Assembly (NCBI GenBank): GCA_001824005.1
Contig: MHWG01000020.1
Span: 1-49,900, forward strand
Origin: Candidatus Zambryskibacteria bacterium RIFCSPLOWO2_01_FULL_47_14
GTDB lineage: Bacteria; Patescibacteria; Paceibacteria; UBA9973; Zambryskibacteraceae
Direction of reading: 5' to 3'
Length of the DNA: 49,900 nt
Part shown: positions 30,430 to 40,974 of the stretch, piece after piece
Numbering within the stretch: position 1 is the stretch's first letter
Layout: each line of letters opens with the position of its first letter
Translations under genes and position numbers: made by a program
Notes under the pieces: generated by a model
The model's database searches: none
What the model was told of the DNA's origin: nothing
What the model saw: only the letters and a program-made list of their open reading frames with translations

Positions 30430-31512
30430 ATGTCCGCGCCGCAAGAACAACTTTTAAACGAACTGGTCGAGATTGTCTCCAAAGAAGGCGGCTCGGATCT
30501 CCATCTCTCCGAGGGTCGGCCACCGATTATCCGCGTTGCCAACTTCCTCATCCCGCTTACCAAGCATGCGGCCCTGACAAGCGAGGACATGAAGGGCTTC
30601 CTCGCCCTGCTTCTGCCGCCGCACGTCAAGAAAGAATTCGACGAAGAGATGGAGGCCAACTTCGCCTGGAACTTTCGGGACGGAGCTGAAGCCGGCAGGA
30701 TACGCTTCCGCTGCAACACCTTCCGCTTCCTCGGTAAGACCGGTATTGCCATGCGTCTTATCCCGCCAAGCGTAAAGAGTTTCGAGGAATTGAATTTGCC
30801 TCCGATTCTCGAAACCTTCGGCAGACGGGAGCAAGGTTTCTTCCTCGTCGTGGGCCCGGTAGGTGTCGGCAAATCGACAACGCTTGCGGCTATGATCGAG
30901 TCCATCAACCGCGAGCGGCTTGCACACATCATCACCATCGAGGATCCGGTCGAGTACATCTTCGATCCTAAGAAAGCGATCATCGATCAGCGGGAGGTGA
31001 AGCTCGATACGCCGGACTTCCACAAGGCGCTCGAAGGCGTTTTCCGTCAGGATGCCGACATCCTGATGATCGGCGAGATGCGTGATCAAGAAACGATTTC
31101 GACCGCCGTCACCGCGGCCGAGACTGGCCACCTGGTCTTCTCGACCCTTCATACCAACACTGCGGCGCAGACTATAGACCGCATCATAGACTCCTTCCCG
31201 GCCGAGAGTCAGGCCCAGATTCGTCTCCAGCTCTCGGGTTCTCTCTTGGGCATTTTCTCCCAGCGGCTGGTGCCGAAGATTTCTGGCGGTTTGGTGCCAG
31301 CCTACGAGCTTCTGATCAACAACAACGCCGTGGGCAATCTCATCCGTGAGAAGCGTACCCACGAGATTGACACCGTCATCGAGACGAGTTCGGAGGAAGG
31401 GATGATCGATCTCAATCGCTCGCTCGCCGAACTGGTGAGGAAAGGCGAGATTACTACCGAGAACGCCTTCCGCTTCTCCAGTAATCCGAAGACCCTTGAA
31501 CGAATGCTATGA
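30430..31512 (+). CDS. pilT: Type IV pilus retraction ATPase PilT
   Basis: The 360-residue protein has the PilT N-terminus (GGSDLHLSEGRPPIIRVANF), Walker A GPVGVGKSTT, Walker B DILMIGEMRDQETI, HLVFSTLHTNTA and the AVGNLIREKR motif equivalent to the PilT AIRNLI. It powers retraction, used in twitching and DNA uptake. TATAAT at 30418-30423 ends six bases before the ATG, so it may have its own leaderless transcript besides read-through from pilB. Confidence 0.94.
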   Translation: MSAPQEQLLNELVEIVSKEGGSDLHLSEGRPPIIRVANFLIPLTKHAALTSEDMKGFLALLLPPHVKKEFDEEMEANFAWNFRDGAEAGRIRFRCNTFRFLGKTGIAMRLIPPSVKSFEELNLPPILETFGRREQGFFLVVGPVGVGKSTTLAAMIESINRERLAHIITIEDPVEYIFDPKKAIIDQREVKLDTPDFHKALEGVFRQDADILMIGEMRDQETISTAVTAAETGHLVFSTLHTNTAAQTIDRIIDSFPAESQAQIRLQLSGSLLGIFSQRLVPKISGGLVPAYELLINNNAVGNLIREKRTHEIDTVIETSSEEGMIDLNRSLAELVRKGEITTENAFRFSSNPKTLERML

Positions 31513-31535
31513 GATTTAAATATTTAAAAATTTAA

Positions 31536-32744
31536 ATGTTATTCAACTACAAAGCGCTGGAGAGTTCGGGTAAAAAGGCGGAAGGCGCTATCGAGGCGGT
31601 CTCTCTCGATGTGGCCATCGGTTCGCTCCAGAAGCGCGGACTTATCATCGCCAATATCGAGCCGGCGGAGAAGGATCCTTGGTATGCGCGCATCTCTTTC
31701 GTCAACCGGATTTCGAACAAAGACGTGGTGATACTCTCGCGCCAGATGGCGGTACTCTTCGAGGCGCAGGTCTCGGCGCTTAAAATTTTTACCTTACTCT
31801 CTGCGGAGACGGAGAACCCATCTTTGAGAAAAAGTTTGGACATGATTGTCGGCGATCTCCAGTCCGGCAGCCCCATTTCCAAAGCGCTCGCGAGGCATCC
31901 GCACATCTTCTCCGATTTCTATGTCAACATGGTGCGCTCGGGCGAAGAGACGGGCAAGCTCGACGAGACCTTCGGTTTCCTCGCAGATCATTTAGACAGG
32001 AATTACGAGGTGGTAAGCAAGGCCAAGAATGCCCTTATCTATCCGGCTTTCGTCATTACCGTCTTTGTCGCAGTCATGGTTTTAATGTTTACCTTCATTA
32101 TTCCCAAGATAAGCGCCATCATTGTTGATTCGGGCCAGGAGGTGCCCATCTATACGAAAATCGTTTTCGGTCTCTCGAATTTTTTCATCGACTACGGTCT
32201 CTTCCTGCTCGCGGCTCTGGTGGCGCTTGGTTTCTTCGTTGTCCGCTACGTGCGCACGCCCGAGGGTTCCGTCGCCCTCGCGCGTTTCAAGCTCGATGTG
32301 CCGATCATTGGCAATCTTTATCGGAAGCTCTACCTCTCCGTCATCGCCGATACCATGAGCACCATGATCTCTTCGGGCATACCGATGCTCAAGTCTATCG
32401 AAGTGACCTCGACCGTGGTGGACAACAAGATTTACAAGGATGTGCTCTCACAGGCCTTCTCCGAGGTCAAGGGCGGCCGGCCGCTCTCGCAGGCGCTCTC
32501 CGGCCATCCGGAAATTCCTAGCATCCTGGCCCAGATGATCAGGGTGGGCGAGGAGACCGGCGAATCCGGCAAAATTTTCCGCACTATGGCGCGCTTCTAC
32601 CAGCGCGATGTCATCAACACGGTCGATACTATCGTCGGGCTTATTGAGCCGGTAATGATCGTTCTCCTCGGCCTCGGCGTCGGAGTGCTCCTCGCCTCCG
32701 TCCTTATCCCCATATACGATATTGCCAATTCTGCAGGGGTTTAG
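31536..32744 (+). CDS. pilC: Type IV pilus inner-membrane protein PilC
   Basis: The 402-residue protein has two tandem T2SSF domains (about residues 70-190 and 270-395) with three transmembrane helices. SRQMAVLFEAQVSALKIF, GDLQSGSPISKALARHP and the second-copy GGRPLSQALSGHPEIPS are typical. PilC is the rotor-like platform moved by PilB and PilT. Confidence 0.95.
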   Translation: MLFNYKALESSGKKAEGAIEAVSLDVAIGSLQKRGLIIANIEPAEKDPWYARISFVNRISNKDVVILSRQMAVLFEAQVSALKIFTLLSAETENPSLRKSLDMIVGDLQSGSPISKALARHPHIFSDFYVNMVRSGEETGKLDETFGFLADHLDRNYEVVSKAKNALIYPAFVITVFVAVMVLMFTFIIPKISAIIVDSGQEVPIYTKIVFGLSNFFIDYGLFLLAALVALGFFVVRYVRTPEGSVALARFKLDVPIIGNLYRKLYLSVIADTMSTMISSGIPMLKSIEVTSTVVDNKIYKDVLSQAFSEVKGGRPLSQALSGHPEIPSILAQMIRVGEETGESGKIFRTMARFYQRDVINTVDTIVGLIEPVMIVLLGLGVGVLLASVLIPIYDIANSAGV

Positions 32745-32753
32745 AGTATAATG

Positions 32754-32779
32754 TAATTATCCTAAGTTTAGGATAATTA
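32754..32779. promoter_or_regulatory. Perfect palindrome over the pilin transcription start
   Basis: TAATTATCCTAA and TTAGGATAATTA flank GT. It lies just after a TATAAT box (32747-32752) and before the pilin start at 32793. A second TATAAT is at 32786. It could be an operator or a 5' stabilising hairpin. Confidence 0.6.
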
Positions 32780-32792
32780 ACGTCATATAATA

Positions 32793-33227
32793 ATGAAATT
32801 ACCAAGAAAAGACGGCGGTTTTACCCTGATTGAGCTTCTGGTAGTGATCGCCATTATCGGTATCCTCTCCTCGGTGGTGCTGGCATCGCTTAACACCGCG
32901 AGGTCGAAGGGCAATGACAGCAAAGTCAAGTCCCAGCTCGCCGCACTTCGTTCATCCGCCGAGATCTACTACGACAACAACAGCAGCTACGGCACCGCTT
33001 CCAACTCTTGCGCTTCAGGTATCTTTGCCGACACGGCCTCGGGCATGTCCCAATACACCGACACCCAGAATTACCCTACTGGCACGACTCTTGTCTGCAA
33101 CTCTACCGTTTCCGCTTACGCCGTGCAAGGCAATCTCTCCACCTCTGGCCAGTACTGGTGCGTGGACTCAACCGGCAAGTCTAAGGCAGAAACTTCTGCC
33201 CTCGGTACTGCCACCTCCTGCCCATAA
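32793..33227 (+). CDS. pilA: Major type IV pilin
   Basis: The 144-residue protein has the short basic leader MKLPRKDGG, then FTLIELLVVIAIIGILSSVV, the class III signal and N-terminal helix cleaved and methylated after Gly. Glu5 is present. The globular part is Ser/Thr/Ala-rich with four cysteines that could form two disulfides. It has a strong promoter region with a palindrome and lies directly after pilC. Confidence 0.95.
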   Translation: MKLPRKDGGFTLIELLVVIAIIGILSSVVLASLNTARSKGNDSKVKSQLAALRSSAEIYYDNNSSYGTASNSCASGIFADTASGMSQYTDTQNYPTGTTLVCNSTVSAYAVQGNLSTSGQYWCVDSTGKSKAETSALGTATSCP

Positions 33228-33259
33228 TCCAGGTACTTCAGTCCTGTTATACTTAAAGG

Positions 33260-33970
33260 ATGACTACGGTCATCCTTTTCATTTTCGGCGCAACTGTCGG
33301 CAGTTTCTTAAATGTTGTCGCTCTGCGTTATCCTGCATTGCCTTTAGGCCGATCAGTTTGTCCGAAATGCGGCAAGAGGCTTCAGTGGTTTGAGCTTCCT
33401 CCGTTTTTTAGTTTCTTAGTTTTGGGCGGCAGGTGTCGGACATGCAAGACGAAAATTTCTCTTCAGTATCCAATAATTGAGTTATGGACCGGCCTGGTGT
33501 TTGCGACCGTACCTCACCTTCTCCTTCCCGTTTTCTGCATTTACATCATCATCGCGATTTATGATTTCCGGCACAAAATTATTCCCGATGCCCTCGTGTA
33601 TTCCACAATCGTACTGAGTGTTGCCTTTGCCTTATTGAACTTACCAACTTACCAACTTATAGACTTGGCCGCCGGTCCACTGCTTTTCCTATTCTTCAGT
33701 TCTATCTGGTTGTTGACCGGCGGCCGGGCCATAGGATTCGGGGACGCAAAATTGGCGCTCTCTATCGGTTTTTTGTTCGGCGCTGGCCTCGGCTTCTCGG
33801 CGGCGATTCTCGCATTCTGGATTGGCGCTCTGACGGGGATTGTCGGCATGCTTTTTTCGCGGAAAAATATTACAATGAAGAGCGAAATGCCGTTTGCGCC
33901 ATTCCTTGTCCTCGGCTCTTGGCTCGCCCTAATCCTCAATCTCGATTTATTGCATGTCTCATCTTTTTAA
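33260..33970 (+). CDS. pilD: Prepilin peptidase / N-methyltransferase
   Basis: The 236-residue membrane protein has the N-terminal ATVGSFLNVVALRYP, two CxxC pairs (CPKCG and CRTCK) and the catalytic aspartates in IYDFRHKIIPD and GFGDAKLAL. It cleaves and methylates pilins. TATACT ends six bases before the ATG, predicting a leaderless mRNA. Its 3' end overlaps the next pseudopilin by 17 bases. Confidence 0.95.
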   Translation: MTTVILFIFGATVGSFLNVVALRYPALPLGRSVCPKCGKRLQWFELPPFFSFLVLGGRCRTCKTKISLQYPIIELWTGLVFATVPHLLLPVFCIYIIIAIYDFRHKIIPDALVYSTIVLSVAFALLNLPTYQLIDLAAGPLLFLFFSSIWLLTGGRAIGFGDAKLALSIGFLFGAGLGFSAAILAFWIGALTGIVGMLFSRKNITMKSEMPFAPFLVLGSWLALILNLDLLHVSSF

Positions 33971-34580
33971 AAACAGATCAAGGGGGTTTACTCTCATAGA
34001 ACTTTTAGTATCGCTCGGCATCATGGGAGTGATTCTCTCCGTAATCGCTTTGAACCAGAGAACCTATACTGAAGCCGCTTTACTCACAAACACGGCCGAT
34101 GAATTGGGACTTTCTATGTCCGAAGCCCAGGCCTATGGCGTGGCGGTCAAAGAGCGCGCGGCCGGCTCGGCCGATTTCAACGCCGCCTTTGGAGTCTCTT
34201 TAAGCATCCTCGAATCCGGTTCGACTGGCGCGTATCTTCTCTTTACCGACAGGAACGGCAATCAGTACTACGACGGGAGCTGGGAATGTACTACGGGCGG
34301 TGCCTCGGAGTGCATAGAACGGGTAAATTTGCGCGGCGGCAATTATATAGATTCTTTTTGCATCTTGAGAACTGCCGGAGGAGATATTTGCAACAACGTG
34401 AGCCGGGTGGATGTGAGCTTCCGCCGGCCGGAGCCGGAAGCAGAGCTCAAATTCTTCAATAGCGGCGGAAGCGACTACGCGCCGGCCAATATCAAGGGCG
34501 CGAGTATAACGATAAAGAGTCCCAGCGGACTGGTCAAAACGGTCATCGTATATAACAGCGGGCAGATATCGGTACAATGA
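33954..34580 (+). CDS. Minor pseudopilin 1
   Basis: The 208-residue protein has leader MSHLFKNRSRG, then FTLIELLVSLGIMGVILSV, with Glu5. The soluble part has paired cysteines (SWECTTGGASECIE, CILR..GGDICN). It overlaps the prepilin peptidase gene and precedes three more pilin-like genes, consistent with a pilus tip or initiation complex. Confidence 0.9.
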   Translation: MSHLFKNRSRGFTLIELLVSLGIMGVILSVIALNQRTYTEAALLTNTADELGLSMSEAQAYGVAVKERAAGSADFNAAFGVSLSILESGSTGAYLLFTDRNGNQYYDGSWECTTGGASECIERVNLRGGNYIDSFCILRTAGGDICNNVSRVDVSFRRPEPEAELKFFNSGGSDYAPANIKGASITIKSPSGLVKTVIVYNSGQISVQ

Positions 34581-35128
34581 AAACTAACAACCGACAACTT
34601 ACGACCAACAATGGGTTTACGCTGATAGAACTTTTGACTGCTGTATCGATTTTTTCCATCGTGATGGTCGTTAGTATGGGGTCGATTGTCGGCATCTTCG
34701 ACGCCAATCGCAAATCCCGGGCCTTAAAGACAGTGATAAGCAATCTTAATCTGGCTCTCGAGAGCATGTCGAAGGAGATGCGCTTCGGCAAAGATTATCA
34801 TTGCGGTTCTTCTGGCTCGGATTTAACACCGCGAAACTGTTCATCGGGGGACTCCTATCTTAGCTTTAAGGCAAGCGACGACAGTCAAGTAACTTACAGA
34901 TTAAGCGGCCAATCGATAGAGAAAAGAGTCGATAGTGAAAGCTACATTGCCGTAACCGCGCCGGAGATTGTGATAGACGATCTCACTTTCTACACCCTTG
35001 GGGCGGGTACGAGCGATACTCTCCAGCCGAAGATCATCATGAAGCTCAAAGCGCATTCGGGCGATGGCAAGGGACGCAGCGATCTCTCGCTTCAGACCCT
35101 CGTTTCCCAGCGAGTCCCCGATTTATAA
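34577..35128 (+). CDS. Minor pseudopilin 2
   Basis: The 183-residue protein has leader MKTNNRQLTTNNG, then FTLIELLTAVSIFSIVMVVS. The leader stretch NNRQLTTNN is encoded by an AACAACCGACAACTTACGAC repeat of a kind also seen between tmRNA and smpB. It overlaps pseudopilin 1 by four bases (ATGA). Confidence 0.9.
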   Translation: MKTNNRQLTTNNGFTLIELLTAVSIFSIVMVVSMGSIVGIFDANRKSRALKTVISNLNLALESMSKEMRFGKDYHCGSSGSDLTPRNCSSGDSYLSFKASDDSQVTYRLSGQSIEKRVDSESYIAVTAPEIVIDDLTFYTLGAGTSDTLQPKIIMKLKAHSGDGKGRSDLSLQTLVSQRVPDL

Positions 35129-35129
35129 T

Positions 35130-35639
35130 ATGAAAAATAAAGGATTTACCATCATCGAAAGTCTCGTGGCAATCTCCATTCTGGTGATGGCTATCATCGG
35201 CACCTCGAGCGCGGTGCAGAGTGCCATCTCCTCTTACATTTTCTCGAAGGATCAGATCGTCGCTTTCTATCTGGCTCAAGAAGGATTCGAGCAGATCAGG
35301 AACCTGCGCGACGAGAACCGTCTCAAGAACAGGGATTGGCTCTACGGAATTGCCCGGGATTCCGGCGATCCATGCTATTTCGGCAATGCCTGTACTGTGG
35401 ACAGCATTACGGCGGTCATTGCCAGATGTTCGGGCGTCGGTAGCTGTCCGCCTTTGAGGCAGGATTCGGGAACCGGATTTTACGGATACAACGCGGCGTG
35501 GTCTCCGACGATTTTTACCCGCGAGATCACTCTTGCCTCGATCAACGCCGACGAGATTGCTGTTACTGTCACAGTTTCCTGGTCGAAGAGTATTGTCAAC
35601 CGGCAATTCAAGGCCAGGGAGAATCTTTTAAATTGGTAA
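35130..35639 (+). CDS. Minor pseudopilin 3 (PilV-like)
   Basis: From ATG 35130 the protein has leader MKNKG, then FTIIESLVAISILVMAIIG, with Glu5. The start 22 codons further up (35064) would place the pilin signal internally, so it is rejected. AQEGFEQIRNLRDENR resembles PilV-type minor pilins. A CSGVGSCPPLRQ segment holds paired cysteines. Confidence 0.88.
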   Translation: MKNKGFTIIESLVAISILVMAIIGTSSAVQSAISSYIFSKDQIVAFYLAQEGFEQIRNLRDENRLKNRDWLYGIARDSGDPCYFGNACTVDSITAVIARCSGVGSCPPLRQDSGTGFYGYNAAWSPTIFTREITLASINADEIAVTVTVSWSKSIVNRQFKARENLLNW

Positions 35640-35640
35640 T

Positions 35641-36090
35641 ATGAACAAAGGCTTCACATTATTTCTGGCGGTGGTGATTACGGGGACACTTCTCCTCATT
35701 GCGACTGGTATTACGGCGCTTGCCGTTAAACAGTCTAAAATATCGTCTTTCGGCCACGATTCGCAAATCGCTTTCTACGCCGCCGACACCGGACTTGAGT
35801 GCGCGCTCTACTGGGATGTCAAGAATCCTAGCGGCGACCGGAGCGCCTTCGACCCTTCCGCCTCCGCTACTATTAATTGCAATCTCAATGCGGCGAATTC
35901 CGGAAACTCTTGGGTGGTGGGTGGCGCCTCGGTCTCATCATTTACCATGACTTTTCTGCCGGACCCTTCCTGCGCCACCGTGACGGTTACCAAATCGGGT
36001 AGCAACACAGCCATCGAATCGCTGGGCTACAATAACTGCAATGCCTCGGCTTCACGCCGAGTAGAAAGGGCAGTAAGGGCGAATTATTAA
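35641..36090 (+). CDS. Minor pseudopilin 4 (PilX-like)
   Basis: The 149-residue protein has leader MNKG, then FTLFLAVVITGTLLLIATGI. Glu5 is replaced by Phe/Leu, as in PilX/GspK-type pilins that cap the fibre tip. YAADTGLECALYWD matches the PilX AAxxGxE region. It starts one base after the preceding stop and ends the pilus locus. Confidence 0.85.
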   Translation: MNKGFTLFLAVVITGTLLLIATGITALAVKQSKISSFGHDSQIAFYAADTGLECALYWDVKNPSGDRSAFDPSASATINCNLNAANSGNSWVVGGASVSSFTMTFLPDPSCATVTVTKSGSNTAIESLGYNNCNASASRRVERAVRANY

Positions 36091-36130
36091 ATTAACTCTA
36101 TCTCAAACCCCCTCCCAGCCCTCCCCTTAG

Positions 36131-38098
<1,968 letters not shown>

Positions 38099-38112
38099 GA
38101 AGTAAGGTAAAA

Positions 38113-38201
38113 TATTATTAGACTTATAGACGAAGAAAGGAGGTAAATTGGCGACAATTCGTCCGCCGTGATAAGAAGAAGCAAGGGTAGCCCTTCTTAT
38201 C
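38113..38201 (+). promoter_or_regulatory. Structured leader with a tiny upstream frame
   Basis: TATTAT at 38113-38118 is followed by AAAGGAGG (38136-38143), a TTG-initiated seven-codon frame (38148-38171, ending CGT CCG CCG TGA) and a hairpin with GATAAGAAG/CTTCTTATC arms (38170-38201). This order resembles translation-dependent attenuation of the gene at 38232. Confidence 0.5.
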
Positions 38202-38231
38202 AACTCTCCGTTCCCAACGCTCGGAGGTCGT

Positions 38232-38453
38232 ATGGAACAGGTTCGAGTAGATTTCCCGACGCAGGCCCGGATCAAGGAAGGCAAGTGGCGGCGATACAGC
38301 TTGTCATTTGCCAATTTGGGATTGCCGAAACCGGAGTTTCGTGCAATTCGCTTGGAAGGATCGCGGGTCATCGTTGACCCGGCAGATCTGTCCAAGTCGG
38401 TGGACGGGCCGTTCAGTGTCGGGCTCGATCTCGTCGAGTTCGTCGAATCCTGA
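38232..38453 (+). CDS. 73-residue orphan protein
   Basis: CGGAGG precedes ATG 38232. The protein reads MEQVRVDFPTQARIKEGKWR, then AIRLEGSRVIVDPADLSKS, a beta-rich pattern with no signal or membrane helix. It follows a structured leader. No family was recognised. It belongs to the set of small genes with strong ribosome sites. Confidence 0.65.
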   Translation: MEQVRVDFPTQARIKEGKWRRYSLSFANLGLPKPEFRAIRLEGSRVIVDPADLSKSVDGPFSVGLDLVEFVES

Positions 38454-38621
38454 TCTTTTCTGAAGTTCCGGGGGACAGAAAAAGGGGACGGCTACGTCTA
38501 TCGTAGTCGGAAGGCTGGTGAATTCTGTGCCCCAGGATTTCAGGAGTCTGCTGATGGACAATGGCCGCTCGATCCTTCCCGCTCACCGGCGAGGAGGAAC
38601 TGCATTGTCCGGAAGCCGACA
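38454..38621. other. Non-coding stretch before gatC
   Basis: No convincing gene. A small inverted repeat CTACGTCTATCGTAG lies near 38501. A frame from ATG 38554 with AGGAG upstream runs through the terminator and out of it, so I do not call it. Confidence 0.4.
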
Positions 38622-38652
38622 GTCGGGTGGCCCCAGCCGCCCGACTTTTTTA
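38622..38652 (+). terminator. Rho-independent terminator upstream of gatC
   Basis: AGTCGGG and CCCGACT arms flank a GC-rich loop and are followed by six T residues. Confidence 0.8.
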
Positions 38653-38671
38653 TTTATGCTAGAATTTCCAC

Positions 38672-38953
38672 ATGGATAAAGAGAAGGTCTTAGATCTGGC
38701 CAAACTTGCTCGCATCAAGATTTCTAATGAAGAAGCAGAGATCTTGTCTCATGAATTCAAGAGCATTCTTGATTATGTCGGGCAAATCAAGAATGCCGGA
38801 TTTAAGATTAATGATTTAGGATTTAAGAATGAGATCGGAAACGTGATGCGGGAAGATGGAGAACCACATGAGAGTGGCATTTATACAGAAAAACTTCTGG
38901 CGGAAGCGCCAGAAAGGTCTGGTAATTACATAAAAGTAAAGAAAATCCTGTGA
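38672..38953 (+). CDS. gatC: Glutamyl/aspartyl-tRNA amidotransferase subunit C
   Basis: The 93-residue protein (VLDLAKLARIKISNEEAEIL, REDGEP, LLAEAPERSGNYIKVKKIL) matches GatC, which holds GatA and GatB together for making Gln-tRNA and Asn-tRNA by transamidation. TAGAAT ends six bases before the ATG, predicting a leaderless mRNA. Its stop overlaps the GTG of gatA. Confidence 0.92.
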   Translation: MDKEKVLDLAKLARIKISNEEAEILSHEFKSILDYVGQIKNAGFKINDLGFKNEIGNVMREDGEPHESGIYTEKLLAEAPERSGNYIKVKKIL

Positions 38954-40215
38954 CCCCGGAAGAAATTAGAAAGAAAGATCGTGATATTCATGCCTTCTTG
39001 GAAGTTTTTGACGAGCCAAAATCCTTTGGCGAGGGGCCTCTTTCCGGCAAGACTGTTGCCATTAAAGACAACATTCTTTTCGAAGGTCATAAGGTGAGCG
39101 CGGGTTCAAAAATTCTCGAAGGCTACAGGGCCACTTACGATGCCACTGTAATCAAGAAGCTTAAGGCTGCCGGCGCAGTGATTGTTGGGCGTACCAACTG
39201 TGACGAGTTCGCCATGGGTAGCTCTACGGAAAATTCAGCCTTCGGCCCGACGAGAAACCCACATGATTTAGAGAGAGTGGCGGGGGGAAGCTCTGGCGGT
39301 TCAGCGGCTGTAGTTGCGGCCGGGATGGTGGATGCCGCTTTGGGGTCGGATACCGGCGGCTCTATCCGCCAACCGGCAGCTCTCTGCGGCGTAGTGGGTT
39401 TGAAGCCTACCTATGGCCGAGTCTCTCGTCATGGGCTTATTGCCTTGGCCTCTTCTTTTGACCAGATTGGGCCATTCTCCAAAACTGTTTCGGAGGCGGA
39501 AGCAGTCTATGATGTTATCAAAGGGCAAGACTCTATGGATAGCACCACAATTTCTGATGATACTTATCCCAGGCAGAAGAAATTTGAAAAGATTATCGGC
39601 ATTCCCAAAGGTCTTAACTTCGATATTTCCGAATCGGTGAAAAAATTTGAAAGTCTTGGCTACAAGACACAGGAAATAGATTTGCCAAATCTCAAGTATT
39701 CTCTGCCGGTTTACTACATCATTATGCCAGCAGAGGCTTCTTCCAACCTGGCGCGCTTCGATGGGGTAAAGTACGGCTTGCATAAAGATGGAGAGAGTTC
39801 TATTGATGATTATTTTGAGACGCGCGGCACAGGCTTTGGCCGTGAAGTGAGACGCCGCATTATACTAGGCACTTATGTTCTATCGGCCGGATATTACGAC
39901 GAATATTATGGTCAAGCTGTGGAAGCGAGAAGAGTCATAACTCAAGAATTAAGAGATGCGTTTAAAGAAGTTGATTTAATTCTTACTCCAACAACCCCGT
40001 CACCTGCTTGGAAAATAGGGGAGAAGAGCCATGACTCGCTCGAGATGTATCTTGAAGACATTTTCACCGTTCATGCCAATATCAGCGGCTGTCCGGCTAT
40101 CTCTTTACCCTCCGGATTTTCTCGAAAACTTCCATTAGGTATAGAATTAACAGCAGACCTAGGAAGGGAAGACAGTTTATTTATCGCAGGAAAGGAATTT
40201 TTAAATGAAAATTAA
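38950..40215 (+). CDS. gatA: Glutamyl/aspartyl-tRNA amidotransferase subunit A, GTG start
   Basis: The 421-residue amidase has the catalytic Lys in VAIKDNI, the glycine-serine block VAGGSSGGSAAVVAAG and the Ser in GSDTGGSIRQPA, followed by KPTYGRVSRHGLIALASSFDQIG. It releases ammonia from glutamine for tRNA-bound Glu/Asp. The GTG start overlaps the gatC stop (GTGA). gatB is not next to it in this window. At 421 residues it is somewhat shorter than typical GatA (about 480). Confidence 0.95.
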   Translation: MTPEEIRKKDRDIHAFLEVFDEPKSFGEGPLSGKTVAIKDNILFEGHKVSAGSKILEGYRATYDATVIKKLKAAGAVIVGRTNCDEFAMGSSTENSAFGPTRNPHDLERVAGGSSGGSAAVVAAGMVDAALGSDTGGSIRQPAALCGVVGLKPTYGRVSRHGLIALASSFDQIGPFSKTVSEAEAVYDVIKGQDSMDSTTISDDTYPRQKKFEKIIGIPKGLNFDISESVKKFESLGYKTQEIDLPNLKYSLPVYYIIMPAEASSNLARFDGVKYGLHKDGESSIDDYFETRGTGFGREVRRRIILGTYVLSAGYYDEYYGQAVEARRVITQELRDAFKEVDLILTPTTPSPAWKIGEKSHDSLEMYLEDIFTVHANISGCPAISLPSGFSRKLPLGIELTADLGREDSLFIAGKEFLNEN

Positions 40216-40256
40216 CTTATTCAACTTATTACCTTATCGAACTTATTTAACTAATT

Positions 40257-40934
40257 ATGGCTGAAGATAAAAAGAAACCAGTTGCGCCGATAGGTACGAA
40301 TCTCAAAGAAGAAATCATTTTTCTCCTGGCCGGTCTCTTTATCCTGGCGCTTATCGTAAACCAGATTACCAACTATATTTACTCGATCGGCTGGGGCAAT
40401 TTCTCAAACGTTTGGAATTATCTCTATCATTCTTACTTCTATCCCTGGTGGTCGGTCTGGAAGGTCATTGCTGTTGCTCTCTCCGCTGGATTGGTTGTTT
40501 GGATTCTCTATTCTTATCGACAGTTAAATCTCTTAGCGGAAACGGAGAAAAAAAATTATGGCTCGTCCGAAGATTCCTTGCTCGACGAATTTATGGAAGA
40601 GGTGTCGTCAAAAAAGAAACTCGAGGATAAGTGGGACAGAGTCCTCGCCCATTCTTATTCCGACCACGCTTCGGACTGGCGGCTTGCCATTATGGAGGCC
40701 GATATCATGCTTGATGAAGCTCTTCGTGCCAAAGGATTTGTCGGCGAGTCGGTGGGTGAGATGCTCAAGCTGGTGAAGGAGGGCGATATGCAGAATATCG
40801 AGACGGCCTGGGAAGCGCACAAAGTGCGAAACAGGATCGCCCACTCTGGCGGCGATTTCGAATTGAACGAGAGGGAAACCCGCCGCGTCATTACCCTCTT
40901 CGAAGCGGTGCTAAAAGAATTAGGAGCGATATAA
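40257..40934 (+). CDS. Two-helix membrane protein with a HEPN-like cytoplasmic domain
   Basis: The 225-residue protein has two helices (IIFLLAGLFILALIVNQI and VIAVALSAGLVVWILYSY) and a helical C-terminal domain ending WEAHKVRNRIAHSGGDFELN. RNRIAH fits the Rx4H motif of HEPN nucleases, so a membrane-tethered RNase or nucleotide-binding role is possible. Many HEPN-like proteins are non-catalytic. It lies after gatA with a 41-base gap. Confidence 0.7.
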   Translation: MAEDKKKPVAPIGTNLKEEIIFLLAGLFILALIVNQITNYIYSIGWGNFSNVWNYLYHSYFYPWWSVWKVIAVALSAGLVVWILYSYRQLNLLAETEKKNYGSSEDSLLDEFMEEVSSKKKLEDKWDRVLAHSYSDHASDWRLAIMEADIMLDEALRAKGFVGESVGEMLKLVKEGDMQNIETAWEAHKVRNRIAHSGGDFELNERETRRVITLFEAVLKELGAI

Positions 40935-40939
40935 AACTA

Positions 40940-40968
40940 TTGCAAAAGTGTCAAAAAAGGAGTAACAT
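40940..40968 (+). promoter_or_regulatory. Promoter of the group I ribozyme transcript
   Basis: TTGCAA (40940-40945), a 17-base spacer and TAACAT (40963-40968) place the transcript start near 40975, directly before the ribozyme. Confidence 0.5.
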
Positions 40969-40974
40969 AGCGAC

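Noticed and set aside
38554..38678. Small ORF after the 73-residue gene with AGGAG upstream
   Set aside because: It runs through the terminator hairpin and T-run into gatC, so it is unlikely to be translated.
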